From positions 58,017 to 122,016 of the forward strand of contig VCJN01003482.1 in NCBI GenBank assembly GCA_006384855.1: DNA of 64,000 nucleotides, read 5' to 3'. Under the pieces are notes generated by a model. That model was given only the letters and a program-made list of their open reading frames with translations. It had not been told where the DNA came from and searched no databases. The DNA comes from Tetraselmis striata. Lineage: Eukaryota; Chlorophyta; Chlorodendrophyceae; Chlorodendrales; Chlorodendraceae. This document shows, piece after piece, positions 11,807 to 23,083 of the stretch (the stretch's first letter is position 1; each line of letters starts with the position of its first letter). Made by a program: the position numbers and the translations under genes.

Positions 11807-14800
11807 CTAGACGCGGTACGCCTTGCGCAGCGCCGCAACGTCGCAGCCGGCGGCCTGGATGCCATCCACCGCCTCCTTGAGCGTCGCCTTGGCTGACTTG
11901 CCCATCAGCATGACGGTCATGCCGAAGCGGTCGCACGTGGCGAGCCCCTCCAGCAGCTGCGCGCCCAGGGCCGCCTCGCCGGGCAGCATGCCGCCGAGCG
12001 AGATGGCGGTGGCCACGCTGCCGACGACGTCCGCGGTGAGGCTGGCCTTGAGCAGTGCCGGCAGCTGGCCGGGGCTCAGCCGCCGCATGTACGCCGCCAG
12101 CTGCTCCGGCTCCTTGGCCAGCTGCTTGGTGGCGCGCTCCACGTCCACCGCCGACCGCGGCGGCGGCGGCAGCGCCCCCGCAGCCGCGGCGTTGTGGAGC
12201 GCGATGGCGGCCGCAGCCTTGGCGGCCGCCGCCTCGTGAAGCTTCGCGGTGGCCGGCGGCTTGGGGGCAGCGGGGGCCGGCGGGGCGGGCGCCGCGGAGG
12301 CACTGACCGTGCGTTCCTCGGCCTCCTCCTCCTCAGAGTCCTCCGACGTCTCCACCACTGGGATCTTACGCCGGGAGGCCCTCACCGCCTCCGCCGCCTC
12401 CTCCTCGCGCGCCCTGGCTAGCTCCGCCGCGCACGCGGCCATCTCCCCGCGCAGCGCGCGGTTGTTCGGGAGCGCCGCCGCCACCGCCTCAAAGTCCTCC
12501 ATGGCCGCGGAGAGCCGCCCCAGCGCGCGCCGCGCCGCCGCCCGCCGGTGGCGCGCCTTGACGTAGCCCGAGTCCGCCGCCAGCGCCGCGTCGCAATCCG
12601 CCTCCGCGGCGCCGTACGACCCCGCGCGCAGGTGCGCCATCGCGCGGTTGGCGAGCAGCACCGCGGCGCCGTCCGCAGCCCCCGGCGCCGCCAGCGCGGC
12701 GGTGTACGCGTCGACCGCCTCCTTGAGCCGGCCGGCCTTGAACGCCGCGTTGCCGCGCTCCTTCAGCGCCGCAGCGCTCAGGGTCGGCGTCGGGTTGACA
12801 TTCTCCTCCTCGCGGGTGGGCGCCGTTACCTCCGCCGTGGCAGCAGCCGGCGCCGCCGCCGTCTCCTCCTCATCCTCCTCCTCGCTCTCCTCCACCACAA
12901 TCTTCTTTCTAGTGACAGCCGCCGCAGCCTCGGCCGCAGGCTGCGGCGCCTCCTCCGCCTCCTCCTCATCCCTCTCCTCCACTACAATCTTCTTACGGGT
13001 GGTAGGCGGCTCGGGCACAGCTGCGGCAGCCGGCGCCGCCTGGCTCCCCACCCCGTCCTCCTCCTCCTCCTCGCTCTCCTCCACCACAATCCTCCTCCGT
13101 GTGGCAGCCGCTTCTGGTTCAGCGGTGGTCGTAGCGATTGGCGCCGCAGCCGCTGTCTTTTCCTCCTCCGGCCCCTCCTCATCGCTCTCCTCCACCACAA
13201 TCTTCTTCCGCGTGGCAGCCCCCTCTGGTTCGGCGGTGGTCGTAGCGGGTGGCGCTGCAGCCGCTGTCTTGTGAGCTTCCTCCTCCTCCTCCTCCTCCTC
13301 TTCGCTCTCCTCCACCACAATCTTCTTGCGGGTGGTAGGCGGCTCAGGCTCAGCCGCGGCAGCCGGCATTGCCTGGCTCCTCATCCCCACCCCGGCCTTC
13401 TCCTCCTCCTCCTCGTCATTCTCCTCGACGGCAATCTTCTTGCGGGTGACAGGCGGCTCAGGCGCAGCCGCGGCAGCCGGCGCCGCCTGGCTCCCCGCCC
13501 CCACCCCGGCCTCGTCCTCCTCCTCCTCCTCGCTCTCCTCCACCAACACCTTGCGGCGCTGCAGGGGCTGGGCAGCCGCAGGCGCTGCCGCCGCGCCCAC
13601 CTCCTCCTCCTCCTCCTCCTCCTCCTCCTCCTCCTCCGACGAGTCGCTCTCGTCCACGACCGCGACGTGCCAGCGTGTCGGCGCCGCCTCTGGGGGCGGC
13701 GTCGGCGGCGGCGTGTCTGGTCCCTCCGGCGTGCCCTCCGCCACATCGTCGGCCGCCTTGTCGCCGCCACCGCTGGCCGCTGTCCCCGTGCCCACGTCCA
13801 CGGAGACCACCACCGGCGGCGCGACCGACTTGAGGTGCGCCAGCAGCGCCGCGTACTCCGCGGCCGCCTGCTTGTTGTCCGGCAGCAGGCTCAGCAGCGC
13901 GCGGTAGTCGGCGCAGGCGGCCTGCAGCTGGCCCAGCTGGCGCCGCGCGAGCGCGCGGCGGTGCAGCGCCTTGGCGTGCTTGGGGTCCTGCGCCAGCACG
14001 GCCTCGCAGTCCTCCAGACACGCTGCGCAACAGGGGCGGCGCAGGCCGGGGGGCACCACGTGGTCAGGGCAACCCAGCGGCCGGGCAAACAGACATACGT
14101 ACAGAGATGCATGCATGCATGCATGCATGCATGCACTACGTATATAGCACAGTGCTCCATGTGCATGCGGGTGTCAACGCCATAATAAGATGCCTGCCGG
14201 CAGAGGTTGAACGTAGACGAAACCGTAGTGGAACTACAGCGAATGTTCTTATAGTTTGGATGCAAGCCCGATGTGGGGCTTGTTACAAGGGGTCTTATAA
14301 GCGCATCGGCACACGTAGACCTTTGTATGCAAGGCCGCAGCAGCACGAGTACATCCATCATACATGCATCGCGACGGACAATACTGCGAACAAATACGGC
14401 ACGGCGCATGATGATACAACTCGCGCCAGACACGAGAATGAAGCGCTGTTTAAATGCTTGTGGAAACTTAAGTACGTACGGGTGCCGGCAAATAAGAGCA
14501 CTGCGAATAGGAGCCTGCGCCGCCTGCCAGAGGTCAAATGGTAGACGAAACTACAGCGGATCGATGGCGAATGTTCTGATGGGTTGCATGCAAGCCCAAT
14601 TTGAGGCTTGTAGGAAAGGGTTCGTATGGATGCCTCGGCACCTGCAGACCTCCGTACGCAAGCCGTGCAGCAATTCAAACATCAAATGTTGCGATGGAGA
14701 ATACTGCAAGCAAATAAGTACGAGAAGGTACATACCGCGCCGTAGTTAATGAGTGAAACGCTTATGTAAAGTAAACTATGTACGGGTGCCGGCGCATTAA

Positions 14801-17800
14801 TAATAAGAGCACTGCGGATAAGAGCCCGCCCCGCCCGCCAGAGGGCAAATGCAGACAAAACCATAGCGGAGCTATAGTGAATGTTCTTATCATAGATTGG
14901 ATGCCAGACCAATATGAGGCTTACATAGGAAGGTTCTAATAAGCGCGTCGGCACCCGTAGTATATTACGAAAGTAATAGCGTGGATGCAGATTGTTTGGG
15001 GGCGGGAGGGGTGGCACCCACCCTGGTAGTCCTTGTTCTTGAGGTGCAGCATGGCGCGGTTGGACAGCACCAGCACGTTGCCCGGCTGCTGCACAAGCAC
15101 CAGCTGCCACAGCTCTGCGGCGCGCCCGAGGTCGCCCTGCTTGAAGGCCTCGTTGCCGGCGACGCGAAGCTCGTTCAGTGCGTCGTCGCCCGCCAACGGA
15201 GCGGACGCGGCCGAGGCAGCCGGCGCTGCTGCCGCCTTCTCCGCTGCGGGGGGAGCGGAGGGCTGCTTCGCCTCGGACTTTTCCGCTGCAGGGGGCGCCG
15301 CTGGCTGGCCTGCAGCAGGCTCCCTGGCAGGGGTCGGCTCGGCCTGCGCCACCGATGGAGGCTGCTTGCCAGGCGTCTGTTGCTTGGGCTGCTTGGTCTT
15401 CTTGTTCGCCGCCGCGCTGGCAATAGCCTATGAGGGAAAAGGGCGGTCGGTGTCAGCTGCGGGAGGGGAGGCGGAAGATGTGCTCGGCTTTTGCTCAGAC
15501 GTGCAAGACCCTGTGGCTCTTGCGCTGCAGTCGGGCGGGACATCAGGCGGCGTTGTCCAACAGGGGACTCGTAGCAGCGGTGCCACTGGTCAACATGGCG
15601 GTGAGCCTGAAGAGGTGTGTGGAAGGGGGGAGGGGACAGACGTGGAGGGGGGGGGGGGGGGGGGGGGAGCACTGGTGTGAATCCTCAGTAGGGCGCACCT
15701 GCTGCCTGGAAGCCTGCGCATCCGCAAGGCGCTTGGCCCGCTCCGCCCGGCGGGCCTCCCACTCCGCCTGCGCCACGGCCGCCTTGTGGCGCCGGCTCTC
15801 CGCCGCCTCGGCGAACGTGGCCAGCGCGTCCTCCCCCTCCTGCTCCTCCTCGCTCTCGTCGTCGCTGTCCAGCTCCTCGATCACGACCGCGCCCTTCTTG
15901 TACTCCGTCGACCCGTTGCCAAAGGCGGCGCCGGCCTTGGCGCGCCGCGCTGTCCGCGCCTTGATGGCGGCGCGCACCTCTGCCAGCTCCCGCTCCACCG
16001 CCTTCCGGGCGCCGGCCGGCACGCGCTCCGCCGCGGCAGAAAATGCAGCGGCCGCGCCCTCCAGCACGCCCAGCGCCCGGCGGCACCCGCCCAGCCGGTT
16101 CCACGCCTTGCCGTAGCCGGGGTCCAGCGCAACCGCAGCGCCGGCGTCGGCCTCCGCCGCCGCCGCCTCGCCCAGTTTGAGCCGGCACGCGGCGCGGTTG
16201 TTCAGGAGCACCGCGCACGCGGGCGTCAGGCGCAGCGCCCGGCTGAACGTGTCCGCCGCCGCGAGGTAGTCCCCCCTGGCAAAGGCCTCGTTGCCGCTCG
16301 CGCGCAGCGCGTCTGCCTGCACCTGCAGGCTTGGCTCCTCCGGCTCCGTCGCCACCTCCGGCAATGCGACCTCCTCCACTTCCATCTCCTCCTCTTCCTC
16401 CTCCTCCTCAACCACAATGCGCTTCTTCGCCACCGCCACCGCCGCGCTGGCCGGCGCCTCCCCAGGGCAACTAGCAGAGGTGGGCTTGGCGGCACTGTCC
16501 GCCGCCGCCGGCTTGGGCACGGCGGGGTCGGGGTAGTAGCCGGTGCCCTGGCCGCCGGTGCCGAAAAAGTAGCCAGGCAGCGGGCCACCCCACTTGGGGC
16601 AGGGCACGAAGTCCCCGGTGGCCTCCGGCTGCGCGGGTGGCGCCTCCATCTCCACCTCCTCAACGCCCCCGTCTTTCTCCTCCTCCTCTTCTTCGCTCTC
16701 CTCCCCATCGCTCACCTCCTCGATGGCCACACGCTTCATCGACTTCTTCTCCTGCCGGCCCGGGACAGCACAGAGGTCAGTGCCTGCCCTGGCGCTGGAG
16801 CCCAAATGATACATGCTGCTGCATACAGGCCGCCGGGCTGGTAAACGTGGCGGCCGTTGTCACCCAGGTAACAATGATCCACCCCCCTATCCAGGAGACC
16901 CACTGCCCGATGATTGCGGCGGGTTGAGGCTCCTCACCAGCGCCTTCTCCGCGGCGTCGCGCACGCGCAGCAGCTCCTTGATGGACGGGTCGGCCGCCAG
17001 CCCCTGCTGCGCGTCCGCCAGCGCGCCCTCCATGTCCTTCAGCTCCAGCCGGGCGGCGGCGCGCCGCAGCAGCGCCTGCGCGGACGGGAAACGCACAGCA
17101 CCATGTTACGCACTTTGACGCGATTTGGGTGCATCGGGTCTAGCGCATGAGAGAGGGTGCGGACCAGGATTGTGCGGAAGTCCGTTTCGAGCCGACTTTG
17201 CTTTATTCTGTTATATAAGCAATTAAGGTCAAGATTTGCAGGTTGTCCGGTCACAACATCTGCATGTGGTGAGTTACGTTGTGTTTATGTGCCCAACTTC
17301 ACCTAATTCGTGTTCTTAAGATTAATTATGAAGCTAAGGGGGAATCCCCTGAACTTGGCGTAATCATGTGACCCCCAATGACTTTCCATTAATTTTGAGG
17401 GTCCCCCCATTAATTAATCATGCTTGCTTAGTGACATGATTAACAAAAAAATCATGTGTAATTACTCTTAACACTTAAGAGTACTTATGCACAACCGTGC
17501 AGACAGACGTGTGAGATGCCTTCAGACATATGGAAGGGGAAGGGGCAAGATGGAGTGAGAGGGTGACAGAAAAGCGGGAGGCATGGGAGGTAGGACGGCG
17601 AGGTGGAGGTGCAAATGGGAGGCGAGGCGGAGGTAGGAGCGCAGGTTAAGATGGTGGCGGAGAAGCGTTCAATACATGCAGAGTCAGCGCGATGCTCTGA
17701 CTGCCTGGATGAGGAAGGCCGACAGCAGGGCAGGGGAGTGGTGCGGGGCAGGGGGTGGCGGCGCACCTTCATGTAGCCCGGCTCCACATCCAGCGCCGCG

Positions 17801-20108
17801 CTGCAGTCCGCCTCCGCCTTCTCCCAGTGCTTGAGCTTCATGTGCACCGCGGCGCGGTTCGCAAGCACCACCGCGCTGGCGGGCCACAGCTCCAGCGACA
17901 GCGTGTACGCCGCCACGGCCGACGCGTACTCGCGCGCGCGGAACAGGTCGTTGCCCTTCTCCTTCTCGCGGATGGCCAGCACCTCGCGCTCCGCGGAGCT
18001 CAGCCCGCGGTTAGCGGCGGACAGCTTGTCCACGGAGCCCACGATGGCGGGGGTCTCCAACTCCGTCTTGCCCTGCGACACGGACGACGCGTACGTGCGG
18101 GCAACACCGGTCAAGGGAAGAAAGGGGCGGGCAAGAGCGGGTCGCCAACCACTTGGCTTGATGTCATTGCTATGCTGTAAAAGTTACACAGATTCCGCCA
18201 CATGCATAGCTATGATCTACTGCAAATGATATATATTGCTGTTATGACTCCAAGAGGGAGGGTCGCATTTTAAACTCAAGTATGCACCATTTTTCTGCAC
18301 GGGAACCCTTGCTTGGTGCTGCAAAACCGATCAGCGACTATGGATCCCCCACATGCCATGCCATGCCAGGCCATGCCATGGTACAATCCATGCGCGGGTG
18401 CCGGTGATGTAAGCATAACAACACTTTGACTGCGAACCATACACCCGCCTGCCAGGGGTCAAACATGGAAAGGCAGAAGCGATGCCCTAGCAAATGTTCC
18501 TGCAAGTCAGATCCGACTCAAACTTCAGGCATGTATCCAGGGCTCCTATATGAGAAAGCACACTGGCACCTGATGTACATGCCGTTTTACCTCGGAGGTG
18601 TACATAGTCGCTACATCGATGCCTAAAACAGTTCGGTCTCACGTCTCTCTCGCCATCGCTGTGAATATGGGCAATGGACAATCAATGCCAACTCTCAGGG
18701 CTTTTTGGTTATGTATAAGTACCCCCATTATTGTGAGAGGATATGCAAACGCGGGCACATGTGAATGCGGGTGCCGACGCACCCATAACAAGCCTTCTAA
18801 ATATAAGCCGCAAGCCAGACATGCATGCAACATATAAGAACATTTGCTATAGTTTTGTCTACTTTTGAGCTCTGGCAGGCAGGGCAGGCTTTTTTTTCAC
18901 AGTGTTCTTATTACCGCGCCGGCACCCGTACATGCAAGCGCTTGCGGGTGGCTGTAGTAGCCACGTAGGTGCTTCCCATCACCACACCCGCAGGGTCAGA
19001 CAGGCAGCCAGCAGGCAGCATGCACGCCCGGCGCACCTCCTCCGGCTCGTCGCCCTCCTCCGCGAGCGCGGCATCGGCGACCTGGTCCCATTTGCGGTAG
19101 TAATCCTGCCCGCTGCGCACCTTGCCGCCCACGCTGGCGTCGCCCTTGGCCACCGCGGGCGTTGCGGGGACCATCTCGCCCGCGTCCGTGGGCGGGGCTG
19201 GCCGCCTTGGGGGCGCAGTGCAGTGGGTGTTGGGGGCACTGCCCGGGGTGAGGGCACAGGAATTTAGCGGCAGCCGTGTGCAGGCCAGGAAGGGGAAGGG
19301 GGGCCAGGCAGGCGGGCAGCGGCACTCACCCCGGGCGGCTTGCACTGGCGGCGGCCAGCGCCTCGTCGCGCGCCTTGACCTGCGTCAGGAAGGAGGCGAT
19401 GTCCTGCTTGGCGGCGCGCGCGGCCTCCTCCTCCGCGCGGCGCACCTCCGGGTCGCCTGGCAGCAGCAACGGGTTGCCCAGCGCCTGTGTGCGGGTGATG
19501 GGTGCCCTCAGCTGCAGCAGCACAGCCCCCTCCCCCCCCCCCCCCCCAACAATTCTCGCCCAATTCCCGCCCCTGCTTCTCCAACCCCCCCGGAACTCCC
19601 GCGTGCGCGATGCAGTCCAGCTGTGCTGGGGCAGGGCATGGCCAGGCAAGAGGGGACTGGTAGGAGCGAAGGGGGGACAAAACACGCCTTGAGCCGCTCG
19701 CGCACGCAGCCCGCGGTGGACTCAAAGCCCTCGCGGCGAAGGTACCCCTCGAGCTTGCGCAGCTTGTTCAGGTCCGTAGCTCCCTGAATCTGGTCGTACC
19801 TGCAGACAAGCCCAACCGGATTCAGCCCCTTAGCTTCCTGGATACCCCCAGAAATCAACGGGCGCGCGAAGGGAGGAGGACGAGCGGAGGTGTGGGGGGG
19901 CGCGAGGGGGGGGGGGGGGGGGGGGGGGCGACAACGGAAGGCCGCGCTTTGCGCCATTCGCCGTGTCCTCCTCCCTTCGCGGAGAGTTATCGTGGGCGAG
20001 GCCCCGCTGTGCCCAGGACGGGTTGGGATATGCAACTCACGTGATGTTGTCGAACTCGCGCCTCTCGGCCTCCGTGACCTGCACCTCCTCCGCGCGGCTG
20101 GCGTTCAT
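11807..20108 (-). CDS. SPAG1: SPAG1/DNAAF13-like dynein assembly factor with TPR clusters and RPAP3-type C-terminus
   Basis: Nine exons fit in phase: 20041-20108, 19688-19799, 19330-19484, 19037-19205, 17767-18072, 16938-17075, 15699-16751, 15022-15427 and 11807-14022, giving about 1540 residues. The N-terminal part (KLRKLEGYLRREGF, then DYYRKWDQV) follows the SPAG1 layout. TPR clusters lie near residues 200-300, 455-560, 755-860 and 1216-1340, and a Monad-binding RPAP3_C domain near 1410-1540 ends KAYRV. Animal SPAG1 has three TPR clusters and about 930 residues. SPAG1 is a cytoplasmic HSP90/HSP70 co-chaperone scaffold (R2SP complex) that assembles axonemal dynein arms. Acidic motifs of type RKKIVVEESEEE recur about 12 times. 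Exon 2 seems to use a GC donor. The start at 20108 is the first in-frame ATG of the conserved region; an upstream exon is possible. Confidence 0.85.
12860..13660 (-). repeat. SPAG1: Tandem coding repeat of basic-acidic motif in SPAG1
   Basis: About nine units spaced some 30-45 codons apart, each with a core like TRKKIVVEESEEEEE separated by alanine/proline-rich linker. Cores vary: RRKVLVEE, KKIAVEENDEE, RRRIVVEESEE, KKIVVEERDEE. Further single copies lie in exon 7 and after the fourth TPR cluster. On the plus strand the array gives long artefactual serine/leucine frames. Confidence 0.85.
14164..14317 (+). mobile_element. MITE-like element, copy a (diverged), in SPAG1 intron 8
   Basis: Starts near GCATGCGGGTG and ends near ATCGGCACACGTA, with the family core GCGAATGTTCTTATAG and GATGCAAGCC. 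The terminal inverted repeats are decayed relative to copy c. Confidence 0.5.
14477..14650 (+). mobile_element. MITE-like element, copy b, in SPAG1 intron 8
   Basis: Begins TACGGGTGCCGGC and ends CTCGGCACCTGCAGA, containing the same core (GCGAATGTTCTGAT, GCATGCAAGCC, GAGGCTTGTAGGAA). Confidence 0.6.
14781..14959 (+). mobile_element. MITE-like element, copy c, in SPAG1 intron 8
   Basis: Best-preserved copy, 179 bp. The 5' end TACGGGTGCCGGCGC is matched, with one mismatch, by the inverted 3' end GCGTCGGCACCCGTA. It has no coding capacity. I could not fix a TSD. Confidence 0.7.
15647..15667. repeat. Poly-G tract (21 nt) in SPAG1 intron 7
   Basis: Uninterrupted G run just downstream, on the gene strand, of the exon 7 donor. 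Confidence 0.9.
18390..18582 (+). mobile_element. MITE-like element, copy d, between SPAG1 exons 4 and 5
   Basis: Begins CATGCGCGGGTGCCGG and retains GCCTGCCAGGGGTCAAA and AGCAAATGTTCCTGC. It is more diverged than copy c. Confidence 0.45.
18766..18930 (-). mobile_element. MITE-like element, copy e, between SPAG1 exons 4 and 5
   Basis: Runs from TGCGGGTGCCGACGC to GCGCCGGCACCCGTA with the inverted core ATAAGAACATTTGCTATAG, so it is oriented opposite to copies a-d. Confidence 0.6.
19906..19928. repeat. Poly-G tract (23 nt) in SPAG1 intron 1
   Basis: Uninterrupted G run between exons 1 and 2. Confidence 0.9.
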
Positions 20109-20288
20109 AGTGGCGTCCTTCTCGGCCTATTCGGGCGGGAGCCGCTCAGGAGGTGCGCGCGGAGACTCGCGGGTGTTCCGAAGCCTGGCAACGCCTGCGA
20201 CAGCCACGAGATGTCAGCCTACACGAAGTTCCCGTGTGCGGGCGCGTATGTGCCGTGTATTTTTCTACATCTCGGAAAGGGGGTTGTG

Positions 20289-20320
<32 letters not shown>

Positions 20321-21180
20321 GCGGGCGGAGATCCTGTCTGCTCCCATCGCGAGCCGCGACGGTGTTCTCCGCGCGACATGCGCGGCGGGGCATCTAGACA
20401 GGGGCCGCCGCAGCCCGCGCTGCCTTTCCGACACGCGGCTACCTCGAGGCGGGGACGCGGGGCCGCACTAGATTCCAATAATTGATGATATAACCTAGGG
20501 AGGGGGGTGTCGAGCCGAGGGGAGCGGCATCCAGCAGCTTGCCGTGGAAGGGGAAACGGCGCGTGCATGCGGCGGGGCGCCCCCCCGAGGGGGGACGCGG
20601 CTCGCTACGAGCTGCGCTGCCAGACGAGGGCACACGGGTCGTGGTACCTGATAGATACCCCTGACACAGGGGGAAGGCAGATGAGCGCTGGGTGCCTTGA
20701 AGTGTGGCTGCACGGAAACAGTGCAGCGGGGCGAGATGTTGGGAGGTAGCGGCAGTAATGGCCGAGGTGGTTGTGCCCGCGTTGTCGTTGCCGTCGTTGT
20801 CGCGAGCCGAGGCGAGCCGCGGCGCGCCATCATGCGCCGATGCTGTCGCCGATGAGGATGGTTTGGCCTCAGCCTGGTTTGGCCTGGCCTCGGCCTGGCG
20901 TGGCCTGCCTCGCCTGGCCGTATTTATTCTACATAGTCGCTAGATATATTATGTCTAGGGATATTTCTATAACTATAGCGATTATTCAGTTTTCTAGAGT
21001 ACACCCAGGATATACAAACGCGGATGAATCTTGTCCTACGGCTCAAATTTCTGACCCGTAGACTAATTGACGGATGATTGACCCGGTGAATATCTACCTT
21101 TCAGCCAGCTTTTCACCGCATAAACTACACTGCCTCGCGCGCGCAAATAACCCCGAGCAAATAATAGCTGAGACTTGAGC
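20109..21180. other. Probable SPAG1 5' flank, no other gene seen
   Basis: GC-rich to about 20.9 kb and then AT-rich. It holds a 30-nt poly-G run and no convincing ORF. The SPAG1 promoter and leader, and perhaps a first non-coding exon, should lie here. Confidence 0.4.
20292..20321. repeat. Poly-G tract (30 nt)
   Basis: Uninterrupted G run about 185 bp upstream of the SPAG1 start codon. Confidence 0.9.
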
Positions 21181-21492
21181 AGGTGCTACAGGTACCCTTG
21201 ATTTGCTACATTTATTTTCCCCCTGCGTGGGCCACTCTGTGTGCTAACTCGGTGGCTATACCCTAATGCTGTAGTATTCCCTGCTTATGGAAGCCTGTAG
21301 GCTGTAGTACTGTTAGCGGTAATGCTATCCATTCCAGTAGTTCGATAGCATTACCGCTAACAGTACTACAGCCTACAGGCTTCCATAAGCAGGTAATACT
21401 ACAGCATTAGGGTATAGCCACCGAGTTGGCACACAGAGTGGCCCACGCAGGGGGAAAATAAATGTAGCAAATCAAGGGTACCTGTAGCACCT
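21181..21492. repeat. Near-perfect hairpin: 149-bp inverted arms, 14-nt loop
   Basis: Arm 21181-21329 is the reverse complement of 21344-21492, with only two mismatches noticed by eye (at about 21250 and 21288). Loop 21330-21343. The outer ends are AGGTGCTACAGG and CCTGTAGCACCT. There is no ORF. It could be a foldback transposon or, if transcribed, a long double-stranded precursor of small RNAs. I see no clear TSD. Confidence 0.9.
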
Positions 21493-21568
21493 TACTCATC
21501 CATCCCGCGTTATGCGGGATGCGGGCCGCTTCTGGGCGCCTTGCTGTGTTGATTTTCTAATTACGGGG

Positions 21569-21635
21569 AACTGCCTTTTTTTGTAATTCACACCAGCAGC
21601 TCTCGGGAACTGCCCTTTTTGTAATTCACACCAGT
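21569..21635 (+). repeat. Short tandem duplication, also present inverted at 27718-27743
   Basis: Two copies of a roughly 40-bp unit containing CTGCC, a T run and GTAATTCACACCAG. A 26-bp stretch of the second copy (21610-21635) recurs exactly as the reverse complement at 27718-27743. Confidence 0.7.
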
Positions 21636-21816
21636 AGTTCGGGTCTCCTCTTCTCTTGTCTACTACTTAGCAGGCGCGGTACGGCACCAGTAGTACGGTG
21701 CTAGTATGTTTACGGCCGCATCGACCCAGCAGCCCCTCGGCAATTTCATCGTCCGGCGGAAGTTGCCGTACGCCCGTACGGCACCACCCCGCGCGCGGTT
21801 CCAGACGCAGCCATCC

Positions 21817-21871
21817 CGGGTGCTGCTTCGCCGTGTGCTTAATAGCACCGGAGGGCTTGTCTGTCCCCATC
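21817..21871 (+). repeat. Dispersed repeat, pair of 23929-23985
   Basis: Shares CTTCG(C/T)CGTGTGCTTAA and GGCTTGTCTG with 23929-23985. The pair brackets the minisatellite/LINE block, so both may belong to one larger duplicated unit. Confidence 0.55.
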
Positions 21872-22269
21872 TACTTTTGTCGTGGCGCACCCATCATGGG
21901 GTCGAGCCGCAACAAAGCTCGTGTCTTCGCGTAACATGCAAGGTCTTTGGTGTGCAAGCCACTTAGAAGTGATACTCCGCGCCCACCTCGAGGACATGTC
22001 TCGTTGGCCGGGAATCGGTCGACGATCGTCCAGAGGCCACCGTGCGCCGGCTCCTCGAGCCAACAACGAGTGTCCCACACGGACAACCGATTGATTGATT
22101 CGGGGGAACGCTCTTCAAACACGCCTCGCAAAACAACAGCCCCCTATGCCGCCGGCCGTGAGCTCGCCGGTGAAGAAGAATGCCATTTCCGGGCAAGAAC
22201 AATCCATGCGCCGATGGGACTTGCAGCCTCAACGCGCTACTCCGCGCAGCAACCGTGCTGCCCCTCTAA

Positions 22270-22862
22270 GCCCCATGCGCGCAACTGGTCGGCGCCATCC
22301 GACCACCACTGCATGCCGCCTCCGGGCCACCACGCAGTCGGATGGCGCCATCGGGCCGCCACTGCGCGCAGCTGGTCGGCACCATAAAGCCGTCGCGGCA
22401 CCTTGTGCTTCGATCGCTTCCGTGGTCTTTGCATGGAGTTGGTCGGCGTCAGCAACGGGCCGCCACTGTTGCACCTTGTGATCCCGTCGCTTCCGCGCCC
22501 CGGGCACGCAGTTGGTCGACGACATCATCGGGCCGCTGCTCTGCAGCCATGTGCCCTTGGTCGCTTCCGCCGCGGCCGGGCACGCAGTTGGTCGGCGCCA
22601 TCGGGCCGCCGCTGTACCATGTGCTACGGTTGCTTTCGCAGCCCGGGAACGCATTTGGTGGGCGCCATCGGGCCGCCACTGCTGCGCCCTGTGCCCCCGG
22701 TCGCTTCCGCAGCCCGGGCACGCCGCTAGTCGGCGCCAACGGGCCGCCGTTGCACATTCTGCCCCGGTTGCTGTCGCAGACCGGGCACGCAGTTAGTCGG
22801 CGCCATAAAGCCACCACTACACATCGTGCCCCGGTCGCTTCCGCGGCCCGCAGTGGGTCGGC
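22270..22862 (+). repeat. Minisatellite of about 67-76 bp units
   Basis: About eight imperfect units built on CGGGCACGCAGTTGGTCGG, then GCCATCGGGCCGCCACTG, then TCGCTTCCGCAGCC. Unit starts at 22501, 22577, 22644, 22715 and 22782 give spacings of 76, 67, 71 and 67 bp. One more unit appears after the LINE insertion, at 23821-23905, so the array was split. Confidence 0.8.
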
Positions 22863-23083
22863 AGTCGCTGGCACGTACTATCCACGGACGTGGGCAACAA
22901 AACTGTGGCTGACTTCTCCTCCCCCAGCAGACACCCTGATCTCCGACCTAACCGATAGAATCACACACACGGTCCCGTGCATCAACATCCCCGATCGCCT
23001 AGCGGACACCCAAGAAGGGGCAGCCGAAGGTCCCAGCGCGGACCAAGCACCCACCATGCTTCCCACGACCATGCTACCCCCTC

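Noticed and set aside
12548-14185. 545-residue plus-strand ORF rich in R, L and H, and a Ser-rich 193-residue ORF at 13326-13907
   Set aside because: Both are antisense shadows of the glutamate-rich SPAG1 repeat array; GAG/GAA runs read as CTC/TTC on the other strand leave all frames open.
15786-16844. 352-residue plus-strand ORF
   Set aside because: Antisense of SPAG1 exon 7, which has coherent TPR sequence and splice phases on the minus strand.
22270-22862. CRISPR array
   Set aside because: Units are contiguous imperfect tandem repeats without regular unique spacers, in a eukaryotic genome.
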